Of a DNA stretch of 40,074 nt, positions 7,332 to 15,361 are shown piece after piece; the stretch's first letter is position 1; each line of letters begins with the position of its first letter. The position numbers and the translations under genes were made by a program. Where the stretch lies: positions 1 to 40,074 of the forward strand of contig JAFGHX010000117.1 in NCBI GenBank assembly GCA_016929905.1. Direction: 5' to 3'. This stretch comes from Kiritimatiellia bacterium (lineage in GTDB: Bacteria; Verrucomicrobiota; Kiritimatiellia; JAFGHX01). Below the pieces are notes generated by a model. The model did no database searches. It saw nothing but the letters and a program-made list of their open reading frames with translations, and was not told the origin of the DNA.

Positions 7332-9368
7332 TCAGCGGGTCAAGCGGAGCGCGCGGCGCGCCTCGTCGGCGAGCGTCTTGAGCCGCCGCCGGTCGTCCGG
7401 CTCCAGGCCGCCGGGGTCGAACCGGAGCCGGTAATGCAGAGTGAGCGCCTGCTCGACATGCGCGGGCAGCGCGCCGGACAGGCGCCGGCCCACGCGGCTC
7501 CACCAGACGCGAACGGGCTCGCCGCGCGGGCGGGCATCGAGCGCGGCAACCAGGTCCTGTTCCAGGCGGAACCATTCGGAATCCATGCCGGGCCGTCGCA
7601 GCTCGAGCGCGGCCGGCAGTCGTGCTCGAACGCGCCGGGTACGCTGGCCCCTGAACAGGCGGACCCACAGGTAGACGAGCAGCAGCGGCAACGCGCCCCA
7701 GCGCGCGGCGGTGGTGACGGCCCGGCCGACGGGCCGTTCCCGCCAGCGGCCGATCGCGAACGGGACGCGCTGGAACCAGTCGCGCAGCGGCTGCAGCAGG
7801 GGCAACGCCTCGTTCTCGACGGCAAGCCAGTTGCCGGGCGTGGTGTCGACGTAATGCCAAGCGCCGTCCAGCCACGCTTGCGCCCACGCATGCGCGTGCA
7901 GGCCGCGAATCAAATACTCCTGCCGGCGCCTGTCGTATTCGGTGACGCAGTAGCCGGTTACGTAGCGGGCGGGGATCCCCGCCTGCCGCAGGAGCAGCAC
8001 GGTGGCGGTTGCGAAGTACTCGCAGTGCCCGCGCCGGTCATGCTCGAGAAACTGCTGCAGCGCGCTCTGGGCCCGTTCGTCCTGCAGGCCGTCGATCGCG
8101 AGGTAGCGGCTGTAGCGGAAGTGCTTCGCGAAGAACGCCGAAAGCCGGGTCAACGCCCGGGCGGGCGCGGCGCCGGCCAGGTCGAGCCGTTCGACGACGC
8201 GCTGCAAGGCGGCGCGCTCCAGCTTCGGCACGTCGAGATCTTCCTTCGCGGGCGGTGTATCCCCGGCCAACCCGGCCTCATAGTCGACCTCGAAATCGAG
8301 TCGTGCGGGGGCGCCGGCGACCTTGACGGCCGCCAGCCCGTTGCGCGCGACGCTCTTGGCCGGGAGCCGGCAGAGGGCCAGGACCGTATCGGGCAGCGGC
8401 AGGTATGTGGGATCGCCGGCGCCGGTGCCGCAAAGCCCGAGCCGCGCCGCCTGCGCGCCGGGGCGCGGCGGGCTGAGGCGCCAGTCGTCGCGGTCGCCCG
8501 GCCCCTGTTGCGCGGGTGCGAATGCGAGCGCGCCGATATTCATCCACATGCCGCGCCGCCAGATATTGAAGGAAGCATGGCGCAGGTAGGCGGGTGCGCG
8601 TCCGTGCTGTTCGCGCAGGCGCCAGGCGACGGCGGGTGAGAGCTTGAGTTCACCGACCGTGCCGATGCGGGTAACGCTGCTGTCCACGCCGAGGTCGGGC
8701 CGGCCGCCGGCGCCGTAGACGAACCTGTCCTCGATCGCGAGGTGCAGGTTGTGCAGGCCGATGTGCCCGGCGTAGCCGGCGGCGGCCACCACACAGGCGG
8801 CCAGCGCGGTGACCGCGAGATTCAGCCGCGGTCGCGCCGGGTTCTTCAGCATGGCCCAGCCGAGCAGGGCCGCCACGCCGGCATAGAACAGCGGCCCGCC
8901 GGGCTTGACGGCGCTTGCGGCGACGAGCACCGTGGCGATGTAGGGATACTCGAGGTTCACGCGTCTCGAGCCGGCCCCGGCGGCGGCCACCGCGGCGTGG
9001 CGCCGGAACCCGACGGCGGTAAGGACGCGGACGGGGATGCCGGTCTGCGTGCCGTACACCTGTGCGAGCACGATGGGGCTGGTCACGACGGCGAGCCATT
9101 CGAACGCCTCGTAGCCTGCCCGGGCGGCGCCGTACCGGATCAGGGTCACGATCACCGTCACGGCGAACAGGATGATGCACGACTGCCAGATCCGGGCCAG
9201 CAGCGGCTCCGAGGTCTCCCATCGGAACCGGACGACGCGGCGCCCTTCGATCAGGAGGGCCAGGCCCGCGCCGAGCACGAGCCGGCCGGTCAGCACGCCC
9301 CAGAACAGGAGCGCGGCCGCCGCGAGGCCGGCGGGCGGGAGTGCGGCGTCTGCCGTGCGTGCGCTCAT
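7332..9368 (-). CDS. Membrane transglutaminase-like protein (DUF3488/TgpA type)
   Basis: A 678-aa protein with an N-terminal block of about six hydrophobic segments (residues 14-200), a soluble transglutaminase/protease-like core (about 385-515) and one more helix near 557-571. The core holds the Cys-His-Asp triad: Cys449 in RRGHCEYFA, His491/His493 in HAHAWAQAW and Asp508 in VDTTPGNW. The open frame extends 1 kb further upstream, but that part is antisense to the DUF58 gene. The ATG at 9368 overlaps the DUF58 stop as ATGA, indicating translational coupling. MoxR, DUF58 and transglutaminase form a widespread bacterial gene set of poorly defined, envelope-related function. Confidence 0.92.
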   Translation of the reverse strand: MSARTADAALPPAGLAAAALLFWGVLTGRLVLGAGLALLIEGRRVVRFRWETSEPLLARIWQSCIILFAVTVIVTLIRYGAARAGYEAFEWLAVVTSPIVLAQVYGTQTGIPVRVLTAVGFRRHAAVAAAGAGSRRVNLEYPYIATVLVAASAVKPGGPLFYAGVAALLGWAMLKNPARPRLNLAVTALAACVVAAAGYAGHIGLHNLHLAIEDRFVYGAGGRPDLGVDSSVTRIGTVGELKLSPAVAWRLREQHGRAPAYLRHASFNIWRRGMWMNIGALAFAPAQQGPGDRDDWRLSPPRPGAQAARLGLCGTGAGDPTYLPLPDTVLALCRLPAKSVARNGLAAVKVAGAPARLDFEVDYEAGLAGDTPPAKEDLDVPKLERAALQRVVERLDLAGAAPARALTRLSAFFAKHFRYSRYLAIDGLQDERAQSALQQFLEHDRRGHCEYFATATVLLLRQAGIPARYVTGYCVTEYDRRRQEYLIRGLHAHAWAQAWLDGAWHYVDTTPGNWLAVENEALPLLQPLRDWFQRVPFAIGRWRERPVGRAVTTAARWGALPLLLVYLWVRLFRGQRTRRVRARLPAALELRRPGMDSEWFRLEQDLVAALDARPRGEPVRVWWSRVGRRLSGALPAHVEQALTLHYRLRFDPGGLEPDDRRRLKTLADEARRALRLTR

Positions 9369-10711
9369 AATCGTGCCAACCCCTCCGCGACCCTGGACGC
9401 GTCCAGGAACCGGACATGCCCGTTCGCGGCCGTCTCGGGCGGTGCGGCGCCCGGCGGCCGGATGACGAGGACGAGCATCTCGATCCCGCGCGCCTGCAGC
9501 CGCTCGACGCAGGTGCGGCGCGCGTCGTCCCAATCGATGAACACGCAGATACACGCGCTCACGTCGCGCACGTGGCTCTGGATCAGCCTGTCCAGGTCCG
9601 TGAACGGTTTCGTCCGGCACAGATCGACCGCCGCCAGGATCTGGAGCAGCCGCTCCGGCTGCGCCGTTCCGCGCCCGGAGGTGAAGCAGTAGGCCTCGGG
9701 CCCGACGAACATGAGGTCGAGCAGCGATTCCTTGGTATCGAGCGTGCAGGCGAACGACGCGGCGACGGAGACGGCCTCCTCGAACACGTTCCGGCGGTCG
9801 TACGGCGCGAACGTGTCGAGCGCGAGCGCGTAGCGTGGGAAGAATTCGTCCTGGAACTCGCGCACGATCGGCTTGCCGGTCCTGGCCCAGCTGCGCCAAT
9901 GCAGGTGCCGGACCGGGTCGCCGGGCCGGTATTCGCGCAGGCCGACAAACTCGTCCGACTGGCCAACGGCCCCGGCCAGGACGGCGCCGCACGGCTGGTA
10001 CCGGGCGCGGCCGCCGAGCGTGACGGGGCGCAGCGGGTAGCGTTTGGGCAGCACGGTGACGGTCGTCTCCTGCGCGCAGGGCACGATGCGCAGGCTCTTG
10101 AGCAGCCCGAACAGGTCCGGCCGGCCGACCTGCATGCGGGTCAGGCGCAGGACGCCGCGCCGCAGCAGGTCGATCTGCATGGGCACGTCCAGCTCGCCGC
10201 CGGGCTGGACCGGGAAGAACGCACTGTCGGCGACTCGCGCGGCGCGGGCGCGTTCCCGCAGCCATGTCCAGCGGTAGAACAGGAAGGTGCGGTCGAACCG
10301 GTTGCGCGCCCGCTCGCCCGGCTCCGGTTCCTCGAAGAAAGCGGCCTGCTCGGGGACCGGTTCCTTCAGCGCCTCGCGCAGGCACAGGGCCGTGTGCCGG
10401 CGCCGGCCCCGGTTGCGTACGCGCACGCGGTAGGTCAGCCGGCTGCCGGCGCTCCCGAACTTCGGCACATGCCGCGTGAGTTCGAGCCGCGGCCGGAAGA
10501 ACAGATTGTGGACGACGGCAAGCGCGAATGCCGCGGCGAGCAGCGTGAAGAGCTGGTAGGCGGCCGCCTCACTGGTGTTCAGCCCGACGGCCGCCGAAAG
10601 CGCCATCAGCACGCCCGCCAGCCAGCCGGCGGCGGTGAGGCGCCGCCGCCAGACGTTCGACAGGCCGGCATAGCTGCGATAGATCCTGTAGAGCCACCGG
10701 CGTAAACGCAC
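9365..10711 (-). CDS. DUF58 domain (vWA-like) protein
   Basis: A membrane-anchored protein of 448 aa from the chosen start. Two hydrophobic segments near residues 27-43 and 53-72 precede a beta-rich region. The DUF58 signature REYRPGDPVRHLHWRSWART lies near residue 260, and a von Willebrand A-like fold runs to the end. The frame opens with TTG at 10732, but I prefer the GTG at 10711 because AAGGG lies nine bases upstream; no ribosome site precedes the TTG, which falls in a repeat hairpin. The gene sits between MoxR and the transglutaminase, as is usual. DUF58 proteins are thought to work with MoxR ATPases in assembly or activation of envelope complexes. Confidence 0.9.
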   Translation of the reverse strand: MRLRRWLYRIYRSYAGLSNVWRRRLTAAGWLAGVLMALSAAVGLNTSEAAAYQLFTLLAAAFALAVVHNLFFRPRLELTRHVPKFGSAGSRLTYRVRVRNRGRRRHTALCLREALKEPVPEQAAFFEEPEPGERARNRFDRTFLFYRWTWLRERARAARVADSAFFPVQPGGELDVPMQIDLLRRGVLRLTRMQVGRPDLFGLLKSLRIVPCAQETTVTVLPKRYPLRPVTLGGRARYQPCGAVLAGAVGQSDEFVGLREYRPGDPVRHLHWRSWARTGKPIVREFQDEFFPRYALALDTFAPYDRRNVFEEAVSVAASFACTLDTKESLLDLMFVGPEAYCFTSGRGTAQPERLLQILAAVDLCRTKPFTDLDRLIQSHVRDVSACICVFIDWDDARRTCVERLQARGIEMLVLVIRPPGAAPPETAANGHVRFLDASRVAEGLARL

Positions 10712-10724
10712 GGGTTCACCCTTG

Positions 10725-10835
10725 TCCGCCAAAGCCCGAAAGGGCGACGGCGGAAGCTATTTGAGCGAAGGCGGGTTCTCGAGCAAGTTCTCGAGCAAGT
10801 TCTCGAGCAAGTTCGCGAGTAAGTTCTCGATCAAG
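10725..10835. repeat. 12-bp tandem array with nested hairpins (locus B)
   Basis: Five head-to-tail 12-base units run from 10776 to 10835. Three are exact TTCTCGAGCAAG, followed by TTCGCGAGTAAG and TTCTCGATCAAG. They are preceded by a nested hairpin: outer arms TCCGCC at 10725-10730 and GGCGGA at 10749-10754, inner arms GCCC at 10734-10737 and GGGC at 10742-10745. The block fills the MoxR-DUF58 spacer inside an operon, so it is transcribed and may influence expression of the downstream genes. Confidence 0.9.
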
Positions 10836-10842
10836 TTTCATG

Positions 10843-11784
10843 CTAGGCCGGCACGTCTACGGTTCGGAGACACTCTTCGACGACCGCGCGCCCGGTCAAC
10901 CCGCTGAACTTGGCCTGCGGGTCGAGCACGAGCCGGTGCGCGATCACATCGACGGCGAGCGTGTGGATGTGGTCGGGCGTCACGAATTCGGACCCGTCGC
11001 ACAGGGCGAGTGCCTGCGCGGCTTTCATGAGCGCGAGCGACGCGCGCGGGCTGGCCGGCAATTGGACGGCGCTCTGCGTCCGGGTACAGCCGACGAGCTG
11101 CACGATATAGTGTTTCAGTTCGTCGCTGATCGCGACGGATTTCGCCGCCTCCTTCATGGCCCGGATATCGGCCGGCTCCGCGCAGGGGCTCAGCGCGTCG
11201 AGCGGGTGCCGCTTCTCCTGCGCCGAGAGGATCTGCACTTCCTCGCCCGCCGAGACGTAGCCGAGCGCCAGCTGCATGGCGAACCGGTCCATCTGCGCCT
11301 CGGGCAGCGGGTAAGTCCCCCTGAACTCGACCGGGTTCTGCGTGGCGATCACGAAGAACGGGTCCTTCATCGGGTAGCGGCGCCCCTCGATGGTCGCCTG
11401 CCGTTCGGCCATCGCCTCGAGCAGCGCCGACTGCGTGCGGGGCGAGGCGCGGTTGATTTCGTCGGCCAGCAGGATACTGGCGAAGATCGGGCCGGGATGA
11501 AACTCGAACGACTGGTCTTTCTGGTTCAGGATCGAGACGCCGAGCACGTCGGACGGCAGCAGGTCGGGCGTGAACTGGATGCGGCTGAACGCGCTCGCGC
11601 CGATCGAGCGGGCGAGCGCTTTGGCCAGCGTGGTCTTGCCGGTGCCGGGATAGTCCTCGAGCAGCACGTGCCCGTCGCTGATCAGCGCGGCGACGATCTT
11701 GCGGATCACCTCCGACTGACCGACCATGACCGACTCGATATTGCGCCGGATCGCCAGATAGGTCTCGCGGTATGGCGTAGCCAT
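10843..11784 (-). CDS. MoxR-family AAA+ ATPase
   Basis: A 313-aa cytoplasmic ATPase. Walker A is PGTGKTT at residues 46-52, Walker B is ILLADEI near 104-110, and the following NRASPRTQSALLEAMAE helix is typical of MoxR proteins. A TQNPVEFRGTYPLPEAQMDR sensor region and a C-terminal lid domain complete the family pattern. It is the first gene of the MoxR-DUF58-transglutaminase operon. The ATG at 11784 has no Shine-Dalgarno sequence, while a promoter-like TACAAT lies only seven bases upstream, so the message may be leaderless. A 12-bp repeat array begins eight bases after its stop codon. Confidence 0.95.
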   Translation of the reverse strand: MATPYRETYLAIRRNIESVMVGQSEVIRKIVAALISDGHVLLEDYPGTGKTTLAKALARSIGASAFSRIQFTPDLLPSDVLGVSILNQKDQSFEFHPGPIFASILLADEINRASPRTQSALLEAMAERQATIEGRRYPMKDPFFVIATQNPVEFRGTYPLPEAQMDRFAMQLALGYVSAGEEVQILSAQEKRHPLDALSPCAEPADIRAMKEAAKSVAISDELKHYIVQLVGCTRTQSAVQLPASPRASLALMKAAQALALCDGSEFVTPDHIHTLAVDVIAHRLVLDPQAKFSGLTGRAVVEECLRTVDVPA

Positions 11785-11790
11785 GCGCCG

Positions 11791-11819
11791 ATTGTAGCGC
11801 AGGGGACGGGCGTGCGGAA
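11791..11819 (-). promoter_or_regulatory. Candidate promoter of MoxR operon (leaderless)
   Basis: On the minus strand TTCCGC (11819-11814) and TACAAT (11796-11791) are separated by 17 bases. The -10 match is good and the -35 match weak. Its end is six bases from the ATG, so the transcript would start at or next to the start codon. Confidence 0.4.
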
Positions 11820-11837
11820 GTCTTGTTTACGGGACAA

Positions 11838-11861
11838 GCCGGCCGCCCGGCGTTTTTTTTT
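11838..11861 (+). terminator. Hairpin plus T9 tract upstream of M55 peptidase gene
   Basis: GCCGG (11838-11842) pairs with CCGGC (11847-11851), followed by G and nine T residues (11853-11861). This is the form of an intrinsic terminator on the plus strand, yet no plus-strand gene lies upstream. It could act as an attenuator in a leader of the M55 gene or stop antisense transcription from the MoxR side. The stem is short. Confidence 0.4.
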
Positions 11862-11889
11862 GGACAGTCTCGTTGGCTGTGGATTTGCG

Positions 11890-11918
11890 TTGCGAGCGCG
11901 CGCGCACTCTGCGATAAC
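11890..11918 (+). promoter_or_regulatory. Candidate sigma-70 promoter for M55 gene
   Basis: TTGCGA (11890-11895) and GATAAC (11913-11918) are 17 bases apart. An inverted pair CCGTTCG (11918-11924) and CGAACGG (11936-11942) directly follows and abuts the ribosome site, so it may be an operator or a 5'-end hairpin. Confidence 0.4.
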
Positions 11919-11955
11919 CGTTCGTTCGCAGCGATCGAACGGGGAGGAGATTGTC

Positions 11956-12831
11956 ATGCGTGTTTACATTCAGACGGATCTGGAAGGCGTGGCGGGAGTG
12001 CGCAACTTCGCCGAATGGACGGGCCCCGACACACGCTACTACGATGTGGCGCGCGGGCTGCTGACCCAGGAGATCAATGCGGCCATCGACGGGCTGTACG
12101 AAGGCGGGGCCAGCTATGTGATGGTTGCCGATTCGCACGGGCCCGGCGCGGTGGACATTCTGCAACTGGATCCGCGCACGGAGCTGATGCGCTGGGACTG
12201 GCGCCAGCCCTGGCCGCACCGGCTGCAGGAGGGTTTCGACTATCTGATCTTCGTCGGCCAGCACGCGAAGTCGCGGACGCCGCTGTCGAACATGACGCAC
12301 ACGGGCAACACGGGCGTGCTGGAACGATCGGTGAACGGCGTGGCCATTGGGGAATTCGGGCAGCTGGCCCTGTGCGCGAGCGAGCTGGGCATCCGCACCA
12401 TCTTCGGGTCGGGCGAACTGGCGTTCACCGAGGAGGCGAGTGCGCTGGTGCCGGGCATCGAGACGGTTTCGGTGAAGCGCGGTCTGCGGGAAGGGCGCGG
12501 CGACGGGTGCACGCGCGAGCAGTACCGCGAGCGCAACCCGGGCGCGGTGCACACGCATCCGGTGAGGGCGCGCGAGCTGATCCGGGCGGGCGCGTTGAAG
12601 GCGATGCAACGCGCGCAGTCCGAGCCGTTCGGCCTGATCCCGCTGAGGCCGCCGTTCAGAATGGTGACCGTGCTGCGCGCGACGGCGGAGAACCCGCAGC
12701 GCACCTATACGGTGCAGGAGCACGCGACGAGCCTCATAGCCGCCATGAACGAGCGGGGCGCGCCGAAGCCGGTCGAATCGGACGAGCAGCTCAACGACCT
12801 GCTGTGCGAGCCGTTCGAGCCGGGCCTGTGA
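11956..12831 (+). CDS. M55 family D-aminopeptidase (DppA-like)
   Basis: A 291-aa zinc aminopeptidase of the DppA type, which releases N-terminal D-amino acids from short peptides such as peptidoglycan fragments. The zinc-ligand pattern is visible: Asp8 and Glu10 in QTDLEG, His61 in ADSHG, His103 in GQHAKS and Glu133 in AIGEFG. His115 in MTHTGN is the active-site region. The open frame extends far upstream, but the ATG at 11956 fits the family start exactly and has GGGGAGGAG in front. No signal peptide is present, so it is cytoplasmic. It is divergent from the MoxR operon and convergent with the IclR gene downstream. Confidence 0.93.
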   Translation: MRVYIQTDLEGVAGVRNFAEWTGPDTRYYDVARGLLTQEINAAIDGLYEGGASYVMVADSHGPGAVDILQLDPRTELMRWDWRQPWPHRLQEGFDYLIFVGQHAKSRTPLSNMTHTGNTGVLERSVNGVAIGEFGQLALCASELGIRTIFGSGELAFTEEASALVPGIETVSVKRGLREGRGDGCTREQYRERNPGAVHTHPVRARELIRAGALKAMQRAQSEPFGLIPLRPPFRMVTVLRATAENPQRTYTVQEHATSLIAAMNERGAPKPVESDEQLNDLLCEPFEPGL

Positions 12832-12853
12832 AGCGGGAGCGTTCGGGTCCGGG

Positions 12854-12878
12854 CGCCGCGGCGGCACGCGCCGCGGCG
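12854..12878. terminator. GC-rich hairpin between convergent genes
   Basis: Two copies of the self-complementary CGCCGCGGCG at 12854-12863 and 12869-12878 can pair across a five-base loop. It sits in the 55-bp gap between the convergent M55 and IclR genes and could serve both, although no T-tract follows on either strand. Confidence 0.4.
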
Positions 12879-12886
12879 AGGCCGGA

Positions 12887-13684
12887 TCAGCGCAGGTGCG
12901 TGAACGCGCGTGTGAGTTCGGCCGCGGCGCGCTTGACCTGAGCTTCGAGTTCCGCGCGCGCGGGACCGGCGAGCCCGACGCGCAGGGTGGTGATGCCGGC
13001 GGCGCCGGCGCAAGCGCCGCCCTCGCCCAGGAAGGCGGGCGCGGCGATGCGCGTGACAATGCCGCGCACGGGCTCTTCGGCGCTGAGCACGCCGTTGCGG
13101 CGCACGGCCGCGAGCTGGCGCGGCTTCGGCCGCTCGCGCCGGCCGGTCTGCGCGGTGTAGCGTCTGAAGATGTCGGCGACGGTGTCGGCGGGCAGGTAGG
13201 CCTGGCAGACGCGGAAGAACGCGTTCATGGGCCGGTGCCAGTGGCGGGCGCCGGCCTCGCTGTAGTGGAACGATTCCGGCTGCTCGGCCTTGGCGCGCAG
13301 GATGAGCCAGTCGCCGTCCCACTCGTAGTAGGCGGCCGACTCGCCGGTGGCGTTGGCGAGTGCATCGAGCACGGGCTGGACGAGCTGTTCGCGCGGTTGG
13401 CGGCCGAGCACGCTGTGCGCGAGCCCGACGAAAGCGGCGCCCGGTGCGTAGCGGCCGGTATCGGGGAGCTTGCGCAGCATGCCCTGCGCCAGCAGCGGCC
13501 TGAGCAGGCGGGCGAGCGTGGTGGGCGGCACGTCGCCGCACGCGCGGCGCAGGGCGGTGAACGTCGCCCCGTCGCACGCGTCGGCGCACAGGCGCAGGAT
13601 CGCGAGCCCGCGCCACAGCGCGCTGGGGCCGCGCGCATCCTGCGCGCCGCCGTCCGGGCTCTTGAGTTCGCTCACCGCAGCCAT
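12887..13684 (-). CDS. IclR-family transcriptional regulator
   Basis: A 265-aa regulator. An N-terminal winged helix-turn-helix (about residues 20-80, with ALWRGLAILRLCADACDG at its start and PTTLARLLRPLLAQGMLRK as the recognition part) is followed by an IclR-type ligand-binding domain to the end. The frame opens further upstream, but ATG 13684 has AGGAGGGG directly before it. The first 13 bases overlap the 3' end of the sulfatase gene, so the two are co-transcribed and translationally coupled. The natural inference is that this protein controls the sulfatase promoter, where a dyad overlaps the promoter elements, in response to a product of that sulfatase's pathway. Confidence 0.85.
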   Translation of the reverse strand: MAAVSELKSPDGGAQDARGPSALWRGLAILRLCADACDGATFTALRRACGDVPPTTLARLLRPLLAQGMLRKLPDTGRYAPGAAFVGLAHSVLGRQPREQLVQPVLDALANATGESAAYYEWDGDWLILRAKAEQPESFHYSEAGARHWHRPMNAFFRVCQAYLPADTVADIFRRYTAQTGRRERPKPRQLAAVRRNGVLSAEEPVRGIVTRIAAPAFLGEGGACAGAAGITTLRVGLAGPARAELEAQVKRAAAELTRAFTHLR

Positions 13685-15033
13685 CTCCCCTCCTGGAACC
13701 GTGCCTGCAGACGCCGGGTGAGGCGCTGCGCCAGCGCGGGGTCGTCCCGGGCGATATTGTGCTGCTCGCCCGGGTCCGACTCCAGATTGTAGCATTCCGT
13801 ACCGGCGTTGTAATTCAAAACGAGCTTGTGCCGGCGTGTGCGGATGCAGCGGAAGTTCGGCATGGCGCTGACGGTATCCGCGCGGTGCTGCGCGGCCGCG
13901 CCGCGCAGCACGGGCCCGAGCGAGCGCGCGTCGATGTGTTCCTGCGGCGGCAGCCCGGCCAGCTCGCAGATCGTGGGGTTGACGTCGATCAGCTCGACGA
14001 GCGCGGCGGAGACCGCGCCGGCGGGGATGCCGGCGCCGGCGACCATGAGCGGGACGCGCAGCGCGCCCTCGTACGGGACGGACTTGGTGTAGAGCCCGTG
14101 GTCGGCAAGCATCTCGCCGTGATCGCTGGAGAAGACGAGGATGGTGTTGTCGGCCATGCCGCGCCGTTCAAGCGCCAGGAGGATACGGCCGACCTGGTCG
14201 TCGATGCATGCGATGGCCGCGCAGTACTGCCGGCGCGTGTGCGCGACTTCCTCGGGTTCCATGGCGCGGCGGCGCCCGACAATCCAGTCCGGCTTGCCGT
14301 TGGGGGAGATCGGGACGGGCGCGGGCATCGCGGCTTGGCGGTAGCGCTCGGCGTAGTCGGTCGGCGGGTCGAACGGGTCGTGCGGGCCGACAAAGCTGAC
14401 GAACAGGTGCCAGGGGAAATCGGAGGGGATCCGCTCGATCCACTCCGCGGCGCGGCGGCCGATGTAGACGTCTTCGAACGCCTCGGCCGGCAGTACGGAA
14501 TCGTGCGAGACGCCCCGGATCCAGTGCTGCTGCGCGCGGCGTTTGTAGTCGGCGTGGAACGCCTCGTACAGGCCCTGCTCGCGCAGCCACAGGCCGTAGG
14601 GGCCGCGCGGTTCCGGGGACTGCCCCGCGTGCATCTTGCCCTCGCACTCCTCAGGGTGCGTGAAGCCCCAGCCGAAGACGCACGGGCGGTCCCCGAACCG
14701 GCCGTTGTAGCCGTCCGGCTTGGCCAGGTCCAGCTTGCCGACACAGCCGACCCGGTAGCCGTGGTCGCGGAGGCGCTGGTAGTAGGTCGGCACCGAGTGC
14801 GGCAGGAAGCTGCGGTTGTCGAGACTGCCCACCCGCGCCGGCTGCAGGCCGGTCGCCAGCCCGATCCGGGCCGGCGCGCAGACGGGCGAATTCGTCGCGC
14901 ACTGCGTGAACCGCATGCCGCGCGCGGCGATCGCGTCCAGGTTCGGCGTGCGCACGAACTCCGCACCGGCACAGCCGAGATAGTCGTGCCGGTACTGATC
15001 CGCCATGATAAAGAGCACGTTGGGTCGATCCAT
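13672..15033 (-). CDS. Type I sulfatase in operon with IclR regulator
   Basis: A 453-aa sulfatase beginning MDRPNVLFIMADQYRHDYLG. Asp12 and Gln13 occupy the first metal-ligand positions; a DQ pair is common in choline-sulfatase-like and related groups. The formylglycine motif is CAPAR with Cys52. GKLDLAKPD and VFSSDHGEMLADHGLYTKS carry the remaining catalytic Lys, Asp and His residues. The ATG at 15033 was chosen over 15114 because homology starts there and AGGAGG precedes it. No signal peptide is seen. It overlaps the downstream IclR gene by 13 bases. Confidence 0.94.
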   Translation of the reverse strand: MDRPNVLFIMADQYRHDYLGCAGAEFVRTPNLDAIAARGMRFTQCATNSPVCAPARIGLATGLQPARVGSLDNRSFLPHSVPTYYQRLRDHGYRVGCVGKLDLAKPDGYNGRFGDRPCVFGWGFTHPEECEGKMHAGQSPEPRGPYGLWLREQGLYEAFHADYKRRAQQHWIRGVSHDSVLPAEAFEDVYIGRRAAEWIERIPSDFPWHLFVSFVGPHDPFDPPTDYAERYRQAAMPAPVPISPNGKPDWIVGRRRAMEPEEVAHTRRQYCAAIACIDDQVGRILLALERRGMADNTILVFSSDHGEMLADHGLYTKSVPYEGALRVPLMVAGAGIPAGAVSAALVELIDVNPTICELAGLPPQEHIDARSLGPVLRGAAAQHRADTVSAMPNFRCIRTRRHKLVLNYNAGTECYNLESDPGEQHNIARDDPALAQRLTRRLQARFQEGRWLR

Positions 15034-15082
15034 GTCCAGGCCTCCTGTCCCCCGCCGTTCGACGAGAGTATCTTGGTAGATA

Positions 15083-15124
15083 TGAGCTATCTTTATAGAT
15101 ACCACATAGCTCAAGGGGTGTCAA
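15083..15124 (-). promoter_or_regulatory. Promoter with overlapping dyad operator (sulfatase-IclR operon)
   Basis: On the minus strand a perfect -35 TTGACA (15124-15119) is followed after 17 bases by TATCTA (15101-15096). A dyad, TGAGCTAT at 15083-15090 and ATAGCTCA at 15106-15113, spans the -10 and half the spacer. A smaller dyad TATCT/AGATA lies inside it. Such placement fits repression, most simply by the co-transcribed IclR protein. Confidence 0.65.
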
Positions 15125-15276
15125 GGGGGGGGGCCGGGAGAGCGGGTGAGGAGGAGCGGGGAGCGGACAGGCCGGTTCGTGACGGGCCTTGGTCCGGCGC
15201 GGGGCGGCGCCCGGGCCGGGCGTGTTCGAGGGGGTATGGGATTTTCGCGGCGCCCGGTGGTGCGCGCGTTGGGCCT

Positions 15277-15307
15277 CCTGTTCAGCCGCCTATGGCGGCT
15301 GAACAGG
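15277..15307. repeat. Perfect 14-bp hairpin
   Basis: CCTGTTCAGCCGCC (15277-15290) and its exact complement (15294-15307) are separated by TAT. A second hairpin, CCCCCACGGC at 15351-15360 with its complement at 15366-15375, follows. Both lie in the gene-free stretch 15125-15603, which appears to be entirely repeat-derived. Confidence 0.8.
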
Positions 15308-15361
15308 GGAGAGGGGGGAAAGGACGGGCTTTCGGAGCGGGAATCTTGCTCCCCCACGGCG

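Noticed and set aside
9369..10385. N-terminal extension of the transglutaminase frame to 1017 residues
   Set aside because: This part overlaps the DUF58 gene in another frame and reads as low-complexity Arg/Ala. The ATGA overlap at 9365-9368 gives a natural start.
10722..10907. Short frame encoding a repetitive FSSK peptide
   Set aside because: It is the translation of the 12-bp array and ends inside the MoxR gene antisense; no ribosome site or family.
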